From assembly GCF_030378205.1 (NCBI RefSeq), contig NZ_CP127385.1, positions 2,520,001-2,584,000 on the forward strand: a stretch of 64,000 nt of DNA. Direction: 5' to 3'. A program made the translations under genes and the position numbers. Below are positions 40,860 to 49,636 of this stretch, in pieces. Every line of letters begins with the position of its first letter. Position 1 is the stretch's first letter. The DNA comes from Bradyrhizobium sp. NP1. GTDB taxonomy: Bacteria > Pseudomonadota > Alphaproteobacteria > Rhizobiales > Xanthobacteraceae. The notes below the pieces were generated by a model. That model worked only from the letters and a program-made list of their open reading frames with translations. It made no database searches and had not been told where the DNA came from.

Positions 40860-42135
40860 ACGCCTCTCCCGTGATGGTCTTGAACCATTGCCGCGCCGCC
40901 TCGGCCTCGCGTGCGCGCTGCTCGCGCGGCGCATCGACAGGGCTCGTGCCGGCGGCCTCGACCTCGGCGAAGATGTCGTCCTTCGGCTGGTAGATGCCGG
41001 CGAGCGAGAACGCATAATCCGGTGCCACAATGTTGTAGCAGAAGCCGGCAAGCCGTGGCGTCTCCGGCGTTTTTCCCGAGAGCAGGCTGGCGATCGCGGC
41101 CGCACAGGCTTTGGCCTGGGCGCTCGCGGCGGATGCCGATTTGGGAATGCCGCCGCCGAGACAGGCATCGCCGATCACATGGGTGTTGGGCACGAGCTTC
41201 GAGGCGAAGGTTGAGGGATCGATCGGGCACCAGCCGGTATGGTCGGTGGCGCCGGCGATCTCGGCGATGCGTCCGGCCCGCTGCGGCGGGATCACATTGG
41301 CCACATCAGCCTTGTAGTCGCCGAACTCGGTGACAATCGTATTGGTCGACGGATCGACGGAGGTGACGCGGCCACCCTGCGAGATCGAGATCCGTTCGAT
41401 CAGCCCGCCATAAAGCTCCTTCCAGGCATTCTCGAACAGCTTCTGCTGCGCAAATGAGTCCTTGGCGTCGAGGATCAGCACCTTCGAGCGCGGCTTTTTT
41501 TCTTTCAGATAATGCGCGATGAGGCTGGCGCGTTCGTAAGGCGCGGGCGGGCAGCGCATCGGGTTGGCGGGCACCGCGAGCACGACCACGCCGCCATCCT
41601 CCATCGCCTCCAATTGCCTGCGCAGCAGCACGGTCTGCTCGCCGGCCTTCCAGGCATGCGGCATCTTGCGTGAGGCCGCCTCGTCATAGCCGGGCAGGGC
41701 GTCGAAGCGCACTTCGATTCCCGGCGCCAGCACCAGGCGGTCGAAGGTAAGCGACGTGCCGTCGGCTAGGGTGAGATTGCGCGCCTGCGCGTCGATCTTC
41801 GTGGCGGCCTGTGCCACCACGGTGATGCCACTGGCCGCGATGCGGTCATAGCCGAATTGCTGCGCCTCGATATCGCGCAGGCCGGCGATCACCTCATTGC
41901 TGCCGGGGCAGGCGGTGTAGGTCGGGTTCGACTCGATCAACGTCACGCCGAGCTTCGGGTCGATCTGGCGCAACGCGCGCGCGCAGGCCGCCCCCGCAAA
42001 GCCGCCGCCGACCACGACGATCCGCGCCGCGCTTTGGGCGCGGGCGAGACGCGGCAAGGCGAGGGAGGCGGCCGACGCTGCGACGCCGCCAACGACGGTT
42101 CTCCGCGTCACCGGGCGCAACGCTTCCATCAGCAT
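40852..42135 (-). CDS. Flavocytochrome c sulfide dehydrogenase flavoprotein subunit (FccB/SoxF-like)
   Basis: A 427-residue FAD protein with a Tat leader (TRRTVVGGVAASAASLAL). FAD motif RIVVVGGGFAGAACARAL, and the two redox cysteines expected for FccB are present (MRCPPAPYERAS and FCYNIVAPDYAFS), plus ACPGSNEVIAGL. It oxidises sulfide or a protein-bound sulfane, passing electrons to a c-type cytochrome; SoxX or SoxA could serve, as no FccA gene is visible. It follows an intrinsic terminator by only 8 nt, and its RBS is weak. ATG 42129 is an alternative. Confidence 0.92.
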   Translation of the reverse strand: MLMEALRPVTRRTVVGGVAASAASLALPRLARAQSAARIVVVGGGFAGAACARALRQIDPKLGVTLIESNPTYTACPGSNEVIAGLRDIEAQQFGYDRIAASGITVVAQAATKIDAQARNLTLADGTSLTFDRLVLAPGIEVRFDALPGYDEAASRKMPHAWKAGEQTVLLRRQLEAMEDGGVVVLAVPANPMRCPPAPYERASLIAHYLKEKKPRSKVLILDAKDSFAQQKLFENAWKELYGGLIERISISQGGRVTSVDPSTNTIVTEFGDYKADVANVIPPQRAGRIAEIAGATDHTGWCPIDPSTFASKLVPNTHVIGDACLGGGIPKSASAASAQAKACAAAIASLLSGKTPETPRLAGFCYNIVAPDYAFSLAGIYQPKDDIFAEVEAAGTSPVDAPREQRAREAEAARQWFKTITGEAFG

Positions 42136-42143
42136 ATGTTCCG

Positions 42144-42176
42144 AAAAAAAGGGCGGCGGCCGAATCCGGCCGCCGC
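42144..42176 (-). terminator. Intrinsic terminator between molybdenum hydroxylase and sulfide dehydrogenase genes
   Basis: On the minus strand GCGGCGGCCG (42176-42167 side) pairs with CGGCCGCCGC over a 4-base loop, followed within two bases by seven T. The stem-loop starts 10 nt after the hydroxylase stop and the T-run ends 8 nt before the flavoprotein ATG. This is the only hairpin with a U-run that I found in the window. Confidence 0.85.
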
Positions 42177-42185
42177 GCTACTCTA

Positions 42186-44369
42186 TCAGGCGAAGGTGAT
42201 GTTGAGATCCCGCAACGGCACCGAACGGATGCGTTTTCCGGTGGCGGCGAAATAGGCATTGAGTACCGCCGGACCCGCGACGCAGATCGTGGGCTCGCCG
42301 ACGCCGCCCCAGAAGCCGCCGCTCGGCATGATGATCGATTCGACCTTCGGCATCTCGGCAATTCGCATCGAATTGTAGGTGTCGAAATTGGTCTGCTCGA
42401 TCTTGCCGTCCTTCACCGTGCAGCCGCCGTAGAACAGGCCGGTCAGCCCGTAGACGAAGGAGCCGGCGATCTGCCGCTCGATCTGCGCCGGATTGACCGC
42501 ATAGCCGGGGTCGGTGGCGGCGACGATCCGGCGCACCTTGATCTTGCTGCCGTCGATCACCGAGATTTCCGCGGCGGCGGCGACATAGCTGCCATAGCCC
42601 ATGTGCTGGGCGAGGCCGCGGAAGACGCCCTGCGGCGCCGGCTTGTCCCAGCCGATCTTCTCGGCCACGGCATTGAGCACCGCCAGATGCTTCGGATGGC
42701 TTGCCATCAGCTTGCGCCGGAATTCGAGCGGGTCCTTTCCGGCAGCCTGCGCGATCTCGTCCATGAAGCATTCGAGATAGACCGCGTTCTGGTTCACGTT
42801 CACGCCGCGCCAGAAGCCCGGAATGATGTGCGGGTTGCGCATCGCGTGCTCGATCAGGAGGTTCGGTACCGAGTATCCGATCGCGGCATCGCCGTTCGGG
42901 GCAAGGCCGGCGAAGGTCGCCGGGTCCTTGCCGTTGACCAGCGCTTCCGGGCGCAGGCTGAACAGGATCGACTGCCCCGAGATCCGCATGTGCAGGGCGG
43001 TCAGGTTGCCGTCGGCGTCGAGGCCTGCGGTCATCTTGCACTGCGTGATCGGGTGGTAGCGGCCGCGCAGCATGTCCTCCTCGCGCGACCACAACAGCTT
43101 GATCGGCGTGCCCGGCATCTGCTTGGCGATTGCGACCGCCTGGCTGACATAGTCGGTCTGGCCGCGCCGGCCGAAGCCGCCGCCGAGCATCTGCTTGTGC
43201 ACGTCGCATTTGCTGGCGGGCAGGCCCGAAGCTTCCAGCACCGCGGCGAACGCCGCTTCGCCGTTCTGCGTGCCGGTCCAGACCTCGCACTTGTCCGCGG
43301 TGTAGAGCGCGGTGGCATTCAGCGGCTCCATCGCGGCGTGGTTCTGGTAGGGATAGTTGTAGACGGCTTCGACTTTCCTGGCGGCGCTGCCGAGCGCAGC
43401 CTTGACGTCGCCATTCTCGTTGCCGACGAAGGCAGGGCCCGACTCGAGCCCTTCCGCCAGCCATTTCGCGATCGAGGCCGAGGTGACCTTGGCATTCTCG
43501 CCCTCGTCCCAGACGATGGGCAGCGCCTCGAGCGCGGTCTTGGCGTGCCACCAGGTGTCGGCGACGACGGCGACCGCGCTGTCGCCGACCCGCACCACCT
43601 TCTTCACGCCCTTCATGCCGGCGATCTTGGCCTCGTCGTAGCTCTTGAGCTTGCCGCCGGTGACCGGGCAATCCTTGATCGCCGCGTTCAGCATGCCCGG
43701 CAGCTTGACGTCGATGCCATAGACGGTCGTGCCGGTGACCTTGTCGGGGCTGTCGAGCCGCTTGATCGGCTTGCCTGCGACCTTCCAGTCCTTCGGGTCC
43801 TTCAGCTTGACCTCGGTCGGCGGGGTGAGCTTGGCGGCGGCTTCCGCGACCTTGCCGTAGGTCGTGGTCTTGCCCGAGGCCGTGTGGCTGATGACGCCGT
43901 TCGCAACGGTGCATTCGCCGGCCGGCACCTTCCACTCATTGGCGGCGGCCTGAATCAGCATCATGCGCGCGGTGGCGCCGCCTTTGCGCACATAGTCCTG
44001 CGAGGTGCGGATGCCGCGGCTGCCGCCGGTGGAGAAATCGCCCCAGGCGCGGTTGCGCGCGACGCTCTGGCCCGGAGTCGGAAATTCGGTGACGACCTTC
44101 GACCAGTCGCATTCGAGTTCCTCGGCGACGAGCTGGGCAAGGCCGGTCAGCGATCCCTGGCCCATTTCCGAGCGCGCGATGCGGATCACGACGGTATCGT
44201 CGGGCCGGACCACGACCCAGGCGTTGACCTCGGGCGAGCCGTCGGCGGCGCGCACCACGGAGGGGCCGCCAAAGGGAAGATCGAGGCCGAGCGCGAGGCC
44301 GGCGCCGGCTGCGGCCGTGCCGATGACGAAGGAACGGCGGTTGAGCATGGGTTTGACGTGCTGGTTCAT
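42186..44369 (-). CDS. Molybdenum hydroxylase large subunit (isoquinoline 1-oxidoreductase beta/CoxL-like)
   Basis: A 727-residue molybdopterin-binding subunit with a Tat leader (LNRRSFVIGTAAAGAGLALG). Family features: RSEMGQGSLTGLAQLVAEEL, TGGSRGIRTSQDYVR, MLGGGFGRRGQTDYV and the catalytic glutamate E692 in GGVGEPTICVAG. It is periplasmic, unlike classical xanthine dehydrogenases, and lacks an FAD subunit in the cluster. It probably hydroxylates an aldehyde or N-heterocycle and passes electrons via the Fe-S subunit to a cytochrome. Ends at the intrinsic terminator. Confidence 0.9.
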   Translation of the reverse strand: MNQHVKPMLNRRSFVIGTAAAGAGLALGLDLPFGGPSVVRAADGSPEVNAWVVVRPDDTVVIRIARSEMGQGSLTGLAQLVAEELECDWSKVVTEFPTPGQSVARNRAWGDFSTGGSRGIRTSQDYVRKGGATARMMLIQAAANEWKVPAGECTVANGVISHTASGKTTTYGKVAEAAAKLTPPTEVKLKDPKDWKVAGKPIKRLDSPDKVTGTTVYGIDVKLPGMLNAAIKDCPVTGGKLKSYDEAKIAGMKGVKKVVRVGDSAVAVVADTWWHAKTALEALPIVWDEGENAKVTSASIAKWLAEGLESGPAFVGNENGDVKAALGSAARKVEAVYNYPYQNHAAMEPLNATALYTADKCEVWTGTQNGEAAFAAVLEASGLPASKCDVHKQMLGGGFGRRGQTDYVSQAVAIAKQMPGTPIKLLWSREEDMLRGRYHPITQCKMTAGLDADGNLTALHMRISGQSILFSLRPEALVNGKDPATFAGLAPNGDAAIGYSVPNLLIEHAMRNPHIIPGFWRGVNVNQNAVYLECFMDEIAQAAGKDPLEFRRKLMASHPKHLAVLNAVAEKIGWDKPAPQGVFRGLAQHMGYGSYVAAAAEISVIDGSKIKVRRIVAATDPGYAVNPAQIERQIAGSFVYGLTGLFYGGCTVKDGKIEQTNFDTYNSMRIAEMPKVESIIMPSGGFWGGVGEPTICVAGPAVLNAYFAATGKRIRSVPLRDLNITFA

Positions 44370-44381
44370 GAGCAGCCTCCC

Positions 44382-44840
44382 TCAAGCGTTCGCGGCGGCG
44401 TGAATCGCCTCGCGCACCTGCTGGAAGGTGCCGCAGCGGCAGATATTGGTGATGGCCTCGTCGATATCCTGGTCGGTCGGCTTCGGCTTCTCCTTGAGCA
44501 GCGCCGCCACCGCCATGATCATCCCGCTCTGGCAATAGCCGCATTGCGGCACGTCGTTGGCGAGCCAGGCCTGCTGCACCTTGTGCAGCGCGGCGCCGGA
44601 GGCTAGCCCCTCGATGGTGGTGATCTGCTTGCCGGCGGCATCAGCCACCGAAACGCTGCAGGATCGCATTGCAACGCCGTCGATATGGACGGTGCAGGCG
44701 CCGCATTGTGCAATGCCGCAGCCGTATTTCGTTCCGGTCAGCCCGACGTTCTCCCGGATCGCCCACAGAAGGGGCGTATCGTCCTCGACGTCAACATTGA
44801 TCGTCTTGCCGTTTATGATGAGGTTTGCCATCGCATCCAC
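44382..44840 (-). CDS. [2Fe-2S] subunit of the molybdenum hydroxylase
   Basis: A 152-residue two-cluster protein. Plant-type [2Fe-2S] cysteines lie in [18 protein letters not shown] plus SCSVSV; the second cluster has QCGYCQSGM and NICRCGTF. It lacks a signal, so it is presumably exported together with the Tat-bearing large subunit. ATG 44831 (second Met) is possible. First gene of the hydroxylase transcript; the 175 bp upstream should hold its promoter, but I see no clear motif. Confidence 0.93.
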   Translation of the reverse strand: MDAMANLIINGKTINVDVEDDTPLLWAIRENVGLTGTKYGCGIAQCGACTVHIDGVAMRSCSVSVADAAGKQITTIEGLASGAALHKVQQAWLANDVPQCGYCQSGMIMAVAALLKEKPKPTDQDIDEAITNICRCGTFQQVREAIHAAANA

Positions 44841-45015
44841 CCTGATTGGTCCAATCCTCCGACTGGACGGGCGGAACCTAAAACTCTCGGCCGGAATCGT
44901 TCAAATCAACATTCCGCGTTCATTCCGGGAGGAATAATCGGGCCCGGCCGGCGTTGCAGGGCCGGACTGCAATGGCATCGGCGGGAGACTGTCTTTTCCG
45001 GTTTTCGGCTTGCGC

Positions 45016-45789
45016 TCAGATGTTCGCGCCGAGCCCAAGGCTGGCATAGATGCGCCGCGCATAGGCGCCGAATTCGTCGGTGGTCTTGATCGGCAGCGCG
45101 CGCGGAAACGGCAGCTCTATCGGAAAATATTCTGCCATCCGCGCCGGCCCAGCGGTGAGCACCGCGCAATGCGAAGCCAGGAACACCGCCTCCTGGATCG
45201 AGTGGGTGACGAACAGGATGGTCTTGCCGCTCTCGCGCCAGATCCGCAGCATCTCCAGGTTCATCTGCTCGCGGGTCAGGGCATCGAGCGCGCCGAACGG
45301 CTCGTCCATCAGGATCAGTTTCGGATCATGGATGAAGGCGCGCGCGATCGCGGTGCGCTGCTGCATGCCGCCGGAGAGTTGCTGCGGATATTTGTCCTCA
45401 TGGCCGGCAAGGCCGACGAGGGCAAGCAGGTCGCGCGCCCGCTCGCGCGCGGCTTTCAGCGGCAGGCCGACGATCTCCGCCGGCAACAGCACGTTGTCGA
45501 GGATGGTGCGCCATTTCAGCAGCAACGCCTGCTGGAACACCATGCCGATGTCGCGCGCTGGATCGAACGGCGTGGTCGCATTGCCGATCCGGATGGTGCC
45601 GCCATCGGCGCCATGCAGCCCGGCGAGGATTTTCAGGACCGTGGTCTTGCCGCAGCCGGAGGGCCCGACGAGTGAGACCAGCTCACCTTCCTGCACGTCC
45701 ATGGTGACGTTGGAGACGGCGAGAAACTCGGCGCCTCCGGTCCGGTACACCTTTCGGACATTGCGCAGGCTGATGAAGGGCTCGCTCAT
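45016..45789 (-). CDS. ABC transporter ATPase (SsuB/TauB/nitrate type)
   Basis: A 257-residue ATPase with Walker A GPSGCGKTT, Q-loop IGMVFQQALLL, signature QLSGGMQQR and Walker B LILMDEPFGALD. C-terminal HCAVLTAGPARM is typical of the taurine/sulfonate/nitrate subfamily. ATG 45789 overlaps the upstream lyase gene stop in ATGA. It partners the permease at 48708 and the receptor at 50418. Substrate unknown. Confidence 0.92.
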   Translation of the reverse strand: MSEPFISLRNVRKVYRTGGAEFLAVSNVTMDVQEGELVSLVGPSGCGKTTVLKILAGLHGADGGTIRIGNATTPFDPARDIGMVFQQALLLKWRTILDNVLLPAEIVGLPLKAARERARDLLALVGLAGHEDKYPQQLSGGMQQRTAIARAFIHDPKLILMDEPFGALDALTREQMNLEMLRIWRESGKTILFVTHSIQEAVFLASHCAVLTAGPARMAEYFPIELPFPRALPIKTTDEFGAYARRIYASLGLGANI

Positions 45790-46841
45790 GCCAGCCATTT
45801 GTGCAGGTTTGCCGCGACGAAATCGTCATCGGAGAGGTCGGCATGCTCGTTGCAGACCCGATCGATCTCCTCGATCTGCCCCGGCGACAGGCCTTCATGC
45901 GGGTCGAGGCACCAGATACCCTGCATCAGGCCCTGACGGCGCAGCACCTCATGGCAGCCGGCAATGCAGCCGTGAAAATCATGGGCGACGTCGAAGAATG
46001 CGCTGTTGCAGTCGGTGACGCGCGCATCGAGCGCCAGCAGGTCCGCCGGCAGGCTTTCCTTGCCGCGCGCGGCCTTGCAGCGCTCGAACTGCCTGATCGC
46101 GGCGGCTGTCCACACCGACCAGTGGCCGAGCAGGCCGCCCTTGATGTGGACGCGGGTGGTGACGCCCGCATCGCGCAGGTCGAACGGCAGGGTCAGATCG
46201 AGCAGGATGTGGTCGTCATTCCCGGTATAAAGCGTGATGCGGTCGAGCGCTTTCGCCGCCGCGACGCCGCGCAGCACGTCGAGCGTGCGATAGCGGTTGA
46301 ACGGCGCGATCTTGATCGCGATCACGTTGTCGATCTCAGCGAAGCGTCGCCAGAAATTCGCGCTCAAGGCGACGCCGCCGACCGCGGGCTGCAGGTAGAA
46401 GCCGACCAGCGGAATCTCGCGCGCAACGGCGGTGCAATGTTCCACGATCTCGTCCTCGCCGGCCGATTTCATCGCGGCCAGGCTGAGCAGGCCGGCGTGA
46501 TAGCCGATGCCGCGCGCCGTCCTTGCTTCCGCGACCGCCTGCCGCGTCGGACCGGCAAGGCCCGCGACCAGCGCCAGCGGCCGCCTGGTCCAGTGCGCGG
46601 CGGTCTCCGCCGCAAGCTCCAGCACCGGCCGGTACAGCCCGACCTCGCGGATCGCGAATTGCGTGGCGTGGACGCCGACCGCGAGTCCCCCGCTGCCGGC
46701 ATCGATGTAATAGCGCGTCAGCGCGCGCTGGTGCTGCGTGTCGAGGGTGCGGTCGCTGTGAAGCGCCAGCGGATGGGCCGGCACCACCGTGCCGTCGGCA
46801 ATCAGCTTGCGCACCTCGGGCTGGATCTCGCTTTGATGCAT
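45786..46841 (-). CDS. DapA/DHDPS-family class I aldolase-lyase
   Basis: A 351-residue TIM barrel. The Schiff-base lysine is in NVIAIKIAPFNRYRT and the relay tyrosine in PLVGFYLQPAVGG; the GSGGLAVGVHATQFA segment marks the N-terminal barrel. It is longer than true DapA by an extra C-terminal domain (after 290). Likely cleaves or condenses pyruvate- or aldehyde-containing substrates of the imported compound. AGGAG precedes ATG 46841; upstream frame sequence is shadow. Confidence 0.85.
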   Translation of the reverse strand: MHQSEIQPEVRKLIADGTVVPAHPLALHSDRTLDTQHQRALTRYYIDAGSGGLAVGVHATQFAIREVGLYRPVLELAAETAAHWTRRPLALVAGLAGPTRQAVAEARTARGIGYHAGLLSLAAMKSAGEDEIVEHCTAVAREIPLVGFYLQPAVGGVALSANFWRRFAEIDNVIAIKIAPFNRYRTLDVLRGVAAAKALDRITLYTGNDDHILLDLTLPFDLRDAGVTTRVHIKGGLLGHWSVWTAAAIRQFERCKAARGKESLPADLLALDARVTDCNSAFFDVAHDFHGCIAGCHEVLRRQGLMQGIWCLDPHEGLSPGQIEEIDRVCNEHADLSDDDFVAANLHKWLA

Positions 46842-46851
46842 CACGTAACTC

Positions 46852-47670
46852 CTATCCGAATTCCGGGCCGGCGACCGCAAATGGCGGCGCCTGGCTCTCG
46901 ACCGTGGCGCGGCCAAGCCGCATGCGCTGGAACGGCCGCTCGACCATCCAGCCGTCGGCGTCGAGGCCGCCAACAAATTCGCGTTGCGACGCCACCGCAT
47001 CCATCAGCAGAGGACCCGCCTCGCGCTCGGCGATCGTTCGGATCAGCGCCCGCGCGCTTTCCGTGTTGTCCGCAAACAGCGGGCCGACATGGCGGGTGGT
47101 GCGGCCATCTCGCACCAGCGCGCACGCCTTGCCGTTGTCGTACAGGTGCGAACCGGGTCGGGCCGCCAGGTCGCGCAGCAGCTCTTCGCGGTCAAAACCC
47201 ATGGCCGCGCGATCGCGTGCGATGAGGCCGTCGAGATCGCCGGCCTCGGGCGTGCCGCGTTGCCCGGCGGCATTGGCGAGCAGCAGCCGCCACAGCTCCA
47301 GCGTCGGCTGGAATCCAAGCGGGCCATAGACCATGGCGCCGGCGGGCGTGGCGTCGAGCCAAGTCGTGAGATCAAGCCGGTCGGCCTGCCTGAGGCAGGC
47401 ATCGATCAGCCGCGTCGCGAGCCCGCGGCGGCGCCAGTCCGCCGTCACCAGCACCATGCTGATCCAGGCCTGGCCCGCGGCGTAGGGCAGCAGCGCGGCG
47501 CTCGCGACCAGGCGCTTGCCGTCGCGCACGCCGTAGACACATCCGTGGGTGAGGAAGAACCGCCAGTCCGCTTCGTTCTGGTTCCAGTGCGCTTCGGTCG
47601 ACAGCAGCAGGCCCGCCGGCGCGTCGGCGACCCCGAGCTGGACGATGGTGGGGCCGTCAGTAGCGGCCAT
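46852..47670 (-). CDS. GNAT N-acetyltransferase (YitH-like, two-domain)
   Basis: A 272-residue protein. The N-terminal GNAT core has WISMVLVTADWRRRGLATRLIDACL (acetyl-CoA V/RRRGLA motif), followed by LDATPAGAMVYGPLGFQP. A C-terminal domain (about 150-270) matches the Acetyltransf_18-type extension. It would acetylate an amine, perhaps an intermediate of the cluster. Start ATG 47670 overlaps the epimerase stop by 14 nt. Confidence 0.82.
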   Translation of the reverse strand: MAATDGPTIVQLGVADAPAGLLLSTEAHWNQNEADWRFFLTHGCVYGVRDGKRLVASAALLPYAAGQAWISMVLVTADWRRRGLATRLIDACLRQADRLDLTTWLDATPAGAMVYGPLGFQPTLELWRLLLANAAGQRGTPEAGDLDGLIARDRAAMGFDREELLRDLAARPGSHLYDNGKACALVRDGRTTRHVGPLFADNTESARALIRTIAEREAGPLLMDAVASQREFVGGLDADGWMVERPFQRMRLGRATVESQAPPFAVAGPEFG

Positions 47671-48694
47671 CGCGCACCTCATATTTGGTCGGCTTGCCGA
47701 GGCTCGGCATTGCGCGGGCAACCCAGTCTGCCGTCCAGCGGATCAACTGCTCGGTATCAACGATCGGCAGGCCGAACAGCCTTGTCGCCTGCGACGTGTC
47801 GGTCAGCCATGCGGTCGGTTCCTCCTTGCCGACGATCACGGGCTCGCGGCCGAGCAGCTTGCCGATCCTGGCGGCGAGATCGCGCACGGCAAGGATCTCG
47901 TGGCCCGAGACGTTGATCGGCGAGGTCGGCGTGTCGCAATGCGCGAGGCAGCGCAGCGCCTGCGCCGCCGCATCGCCCTGCCAGATGAAATTGACATGGC
48001 CGAGGCTGACGTCGATCGGCTTTCCCTGCCAGACCTTGCTCGCGATGTCGTGCAGCACGCCATAGCGCATGTCGATCGCGTAATTGAGGCGGAACAGGCG
48101 GCCGGGCGTGCCGAACTTGCGCGAGAAATACTCGAACATGCGCTCGCGCCCGACGCAGGACTGCGCATATTCGCCGGGCGGATCGGGCGGGATGCTCTCA
48201 TCGGCGCCGCGGCCATCGACCGGCACGAAGGGATAGACGCAGCCGGTCGAGAACGCGACGATGCGCGAGGCGGCAAACGCCTGCGCCACCAGCGCCGGGA
48301 CATGCGCATTCATCGCCCAGGTCAGCGACAAGTCGCCCTCGGCGCCGAACTTGCGCCCCGCCATGAAGACGACGTTCGGCGCTTTCGGCAGTTCGTTGAT
48401 CGCGGCCTCGTCGAGCAGGTCGCAATGCAAGGTCTCGATGCCGCGCGCACGCAGCCACTGCTCGACGTCGGGTTCGCTGAAGCGCGCCACGCCGATGATG
48501 CGGCGGCGCGGGGAGGCCGCTTTCGCAAGGCCCGCCAGCGTCGGCCCCATCTTGCCCGCGACGCCGAGGAACATGATGTCGCCGTCGACCTTTTCGAGAT
48601 CGTCGATCAGCGCCTGGCTCGGCCGGCACAACAGTTCGTCGAGCGCGGCGATATCGGGGATCGTCTTCGGCAGGGTGTCGCGGGTGAGCAGCAT
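47657..48694 (-). CDS. NAD-dependent epimerase/dehydratase-family protein
   Basis: A 345-residue extended SDR. The nucleotide motif is MFLGVAGKMGPTLAGLA (a degenerate GxxGxxG), then VVFMAGRKFGAEGD, FSTGCVYPF and a tyrosine/lysine pair region around GEYAQSCVGRERMFEY. The usual YxxxK is not obvious (YAQSC), so catalytic competence as an epimerase is doubtful; it may be a reductase or a binding protein. It sits between permease and acetyltransferase in one operon. Confidence 0.75.
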   Translation of the reverse strand: MLLTRDTLPKTIPDIAALDELLCRPSQALIDDLEKVDGDIMFLGVAGKMGPTLAGLAKAASPRRRIIGVARFSEPDVEQWLRARGIETLHCDLLDEAAINELPKAPNVVFMAGRKFGAEGDLSLTWAMNAHVPALVAQAFAASRIVAFSTGCVYPFVPVDGRGADESIPPDPPGEYAQSCVGRERMFEYFSRKFGTPGRLFRLNYAIDMRYGVLHDIASKVWQGKPIDVSLGHVNFIWQGDAAAQALRCLAHCDTPTSPINVSGHEILAVRDLAARIGKLLGREPVIVGKEEPTAWLTDTSQATRLFGLPIVDTEQLIRWTADWVARAMPSLGKPTKYEVRDGRY

Positions 48695-48707
48695 GGTTGT
48701 TTCCTTG

Positions 48708-49478
48708 TTATTGCAGCCTGACGTCCTTGACCACGAACAGCCGTTCGAGGCCGAGCACGAGGCCGTAAAGGGCGACGCCGAGCAGGGTCAGCAGCACGAC
48801 CGCCATCACCATGGCGGGCGTATCGAGTGCGGACTGCACCTGGATCATCAGGTAGCCGAGGCCGCGATCGGAGGCGATGAATTCGCCGACGATGGCGCCG
48901 GCGACCGCGAGGATGGCGCCGACCTTCATGCCGGAGAACACGTAAGGCAGCGAGCCCGGAAGCTGGATCTTGCGGAACAGCGTCCAGCGCGAGCCGCGCA
49001 GCGATTTGACGAGATCGAGCAGGTCGGGCTCGACCTCGCTCAGGCCGCGCGCCGTGGTGAGCAGGATCGGAAAGAAGCAGATCGAGAACGCGATCAGGAT
49101 GTTCGGCAGGATGCCGTAGGAGAACCAGACGATGAAGAGCGGTCCGAGCGCCACTTTCGGGATCATGTTGAGCGTGACGAACAGCGGCAGCAGCAACAGG
49201 CTCACCAGCGGCGACCAGGTGAAGAAGACCGCGAGCGCGACGCCGACGACCGCGCCGAGCGAGAAGCCGCCGAGGATTTCCACCGCCGTCACCAGGACGT
49301 TCGACGCCCACGCATAGTTCGGCGCCGCCAATGTGGCGAGCGCCGCGAGCGGCGAGGGCAGGATGAATTTCGGCACCTGGAACAGGTCGACCGCGACCTG
49401 CCAGAGCACGAGCACGGCCAGGTGCACGACCAGGATGATCGCCAATGAACGCGCCGATCCTCCGCCACCATCCGCCAC
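48708..49478 (-). CDS. ABC transporter permease (SsuC/TauC type)
   Basis: A 256-residue inner-membrane permease with six predicted helices and the BPD_transp_1 loop VKSLRGSRWTLFRKIQLPGSLPYVFSGMKVG. The start is GTG 49478, with GAGGAG about 9 nt upstream. It is first in a five-gene minus-strand operon and lies downstream of the TetR operator/promoter (49586-49626). Substrate unknown. Confidence 0.9.
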   Translation of the reverse strand: MADGGGGSARSLAIILVVHLAVLVLWQVAVDLFQVPKFILPSPLAALATLAAPNYAWASNVLVTAVEILGGFSLGAVVGVALAVFFTWSPLVSLLLLPLFVTLNMIPKVALGPLFIVWFSYGILPNILIAFSICFFPILLTTARGLSEVEPDLLDLVKSLRGSRWTLFRKIQLPGSLPYVFSGMKVGAILAVAGAIVGEFIASDRGLGYLMIQVQSALDTPAMVMAVVLLTLLGVALYGLVLGLERLFVVKDVRLQ

Positions 49479-49585
49479 GACGCCTGCTCCTCGCGCGCTT
49501 TCTTGCCGCTCTTCTTGTTCCGGCTCTGCCGGCCCGCTGCCCGTCCGGGCCTTGAGCGTGGTTCCCCCGGGGCGGCCGTCGCGGC

Positions 49586-49626
49586 AATCTAGCCCGGGCC
49601 GCCCGAACTATCAACCAGCTGGTTGA
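49586..49626 (-). promoter_or_regulatory. TetR operator 1 overlapping the permease-operon promoter
   Basis: A perfect 16-bp palindrome TCAACCAGCTGGTTGA (49611-49626). On the minus strand its end forms -35 TTGATA (49614-49609), followed after 17 nt by -10 TAGATT (49591-49586). Repressor binding would block the permease operon. Confidence 0.7.
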
Positions 49627-49636
49627 TTAGTTCGTC

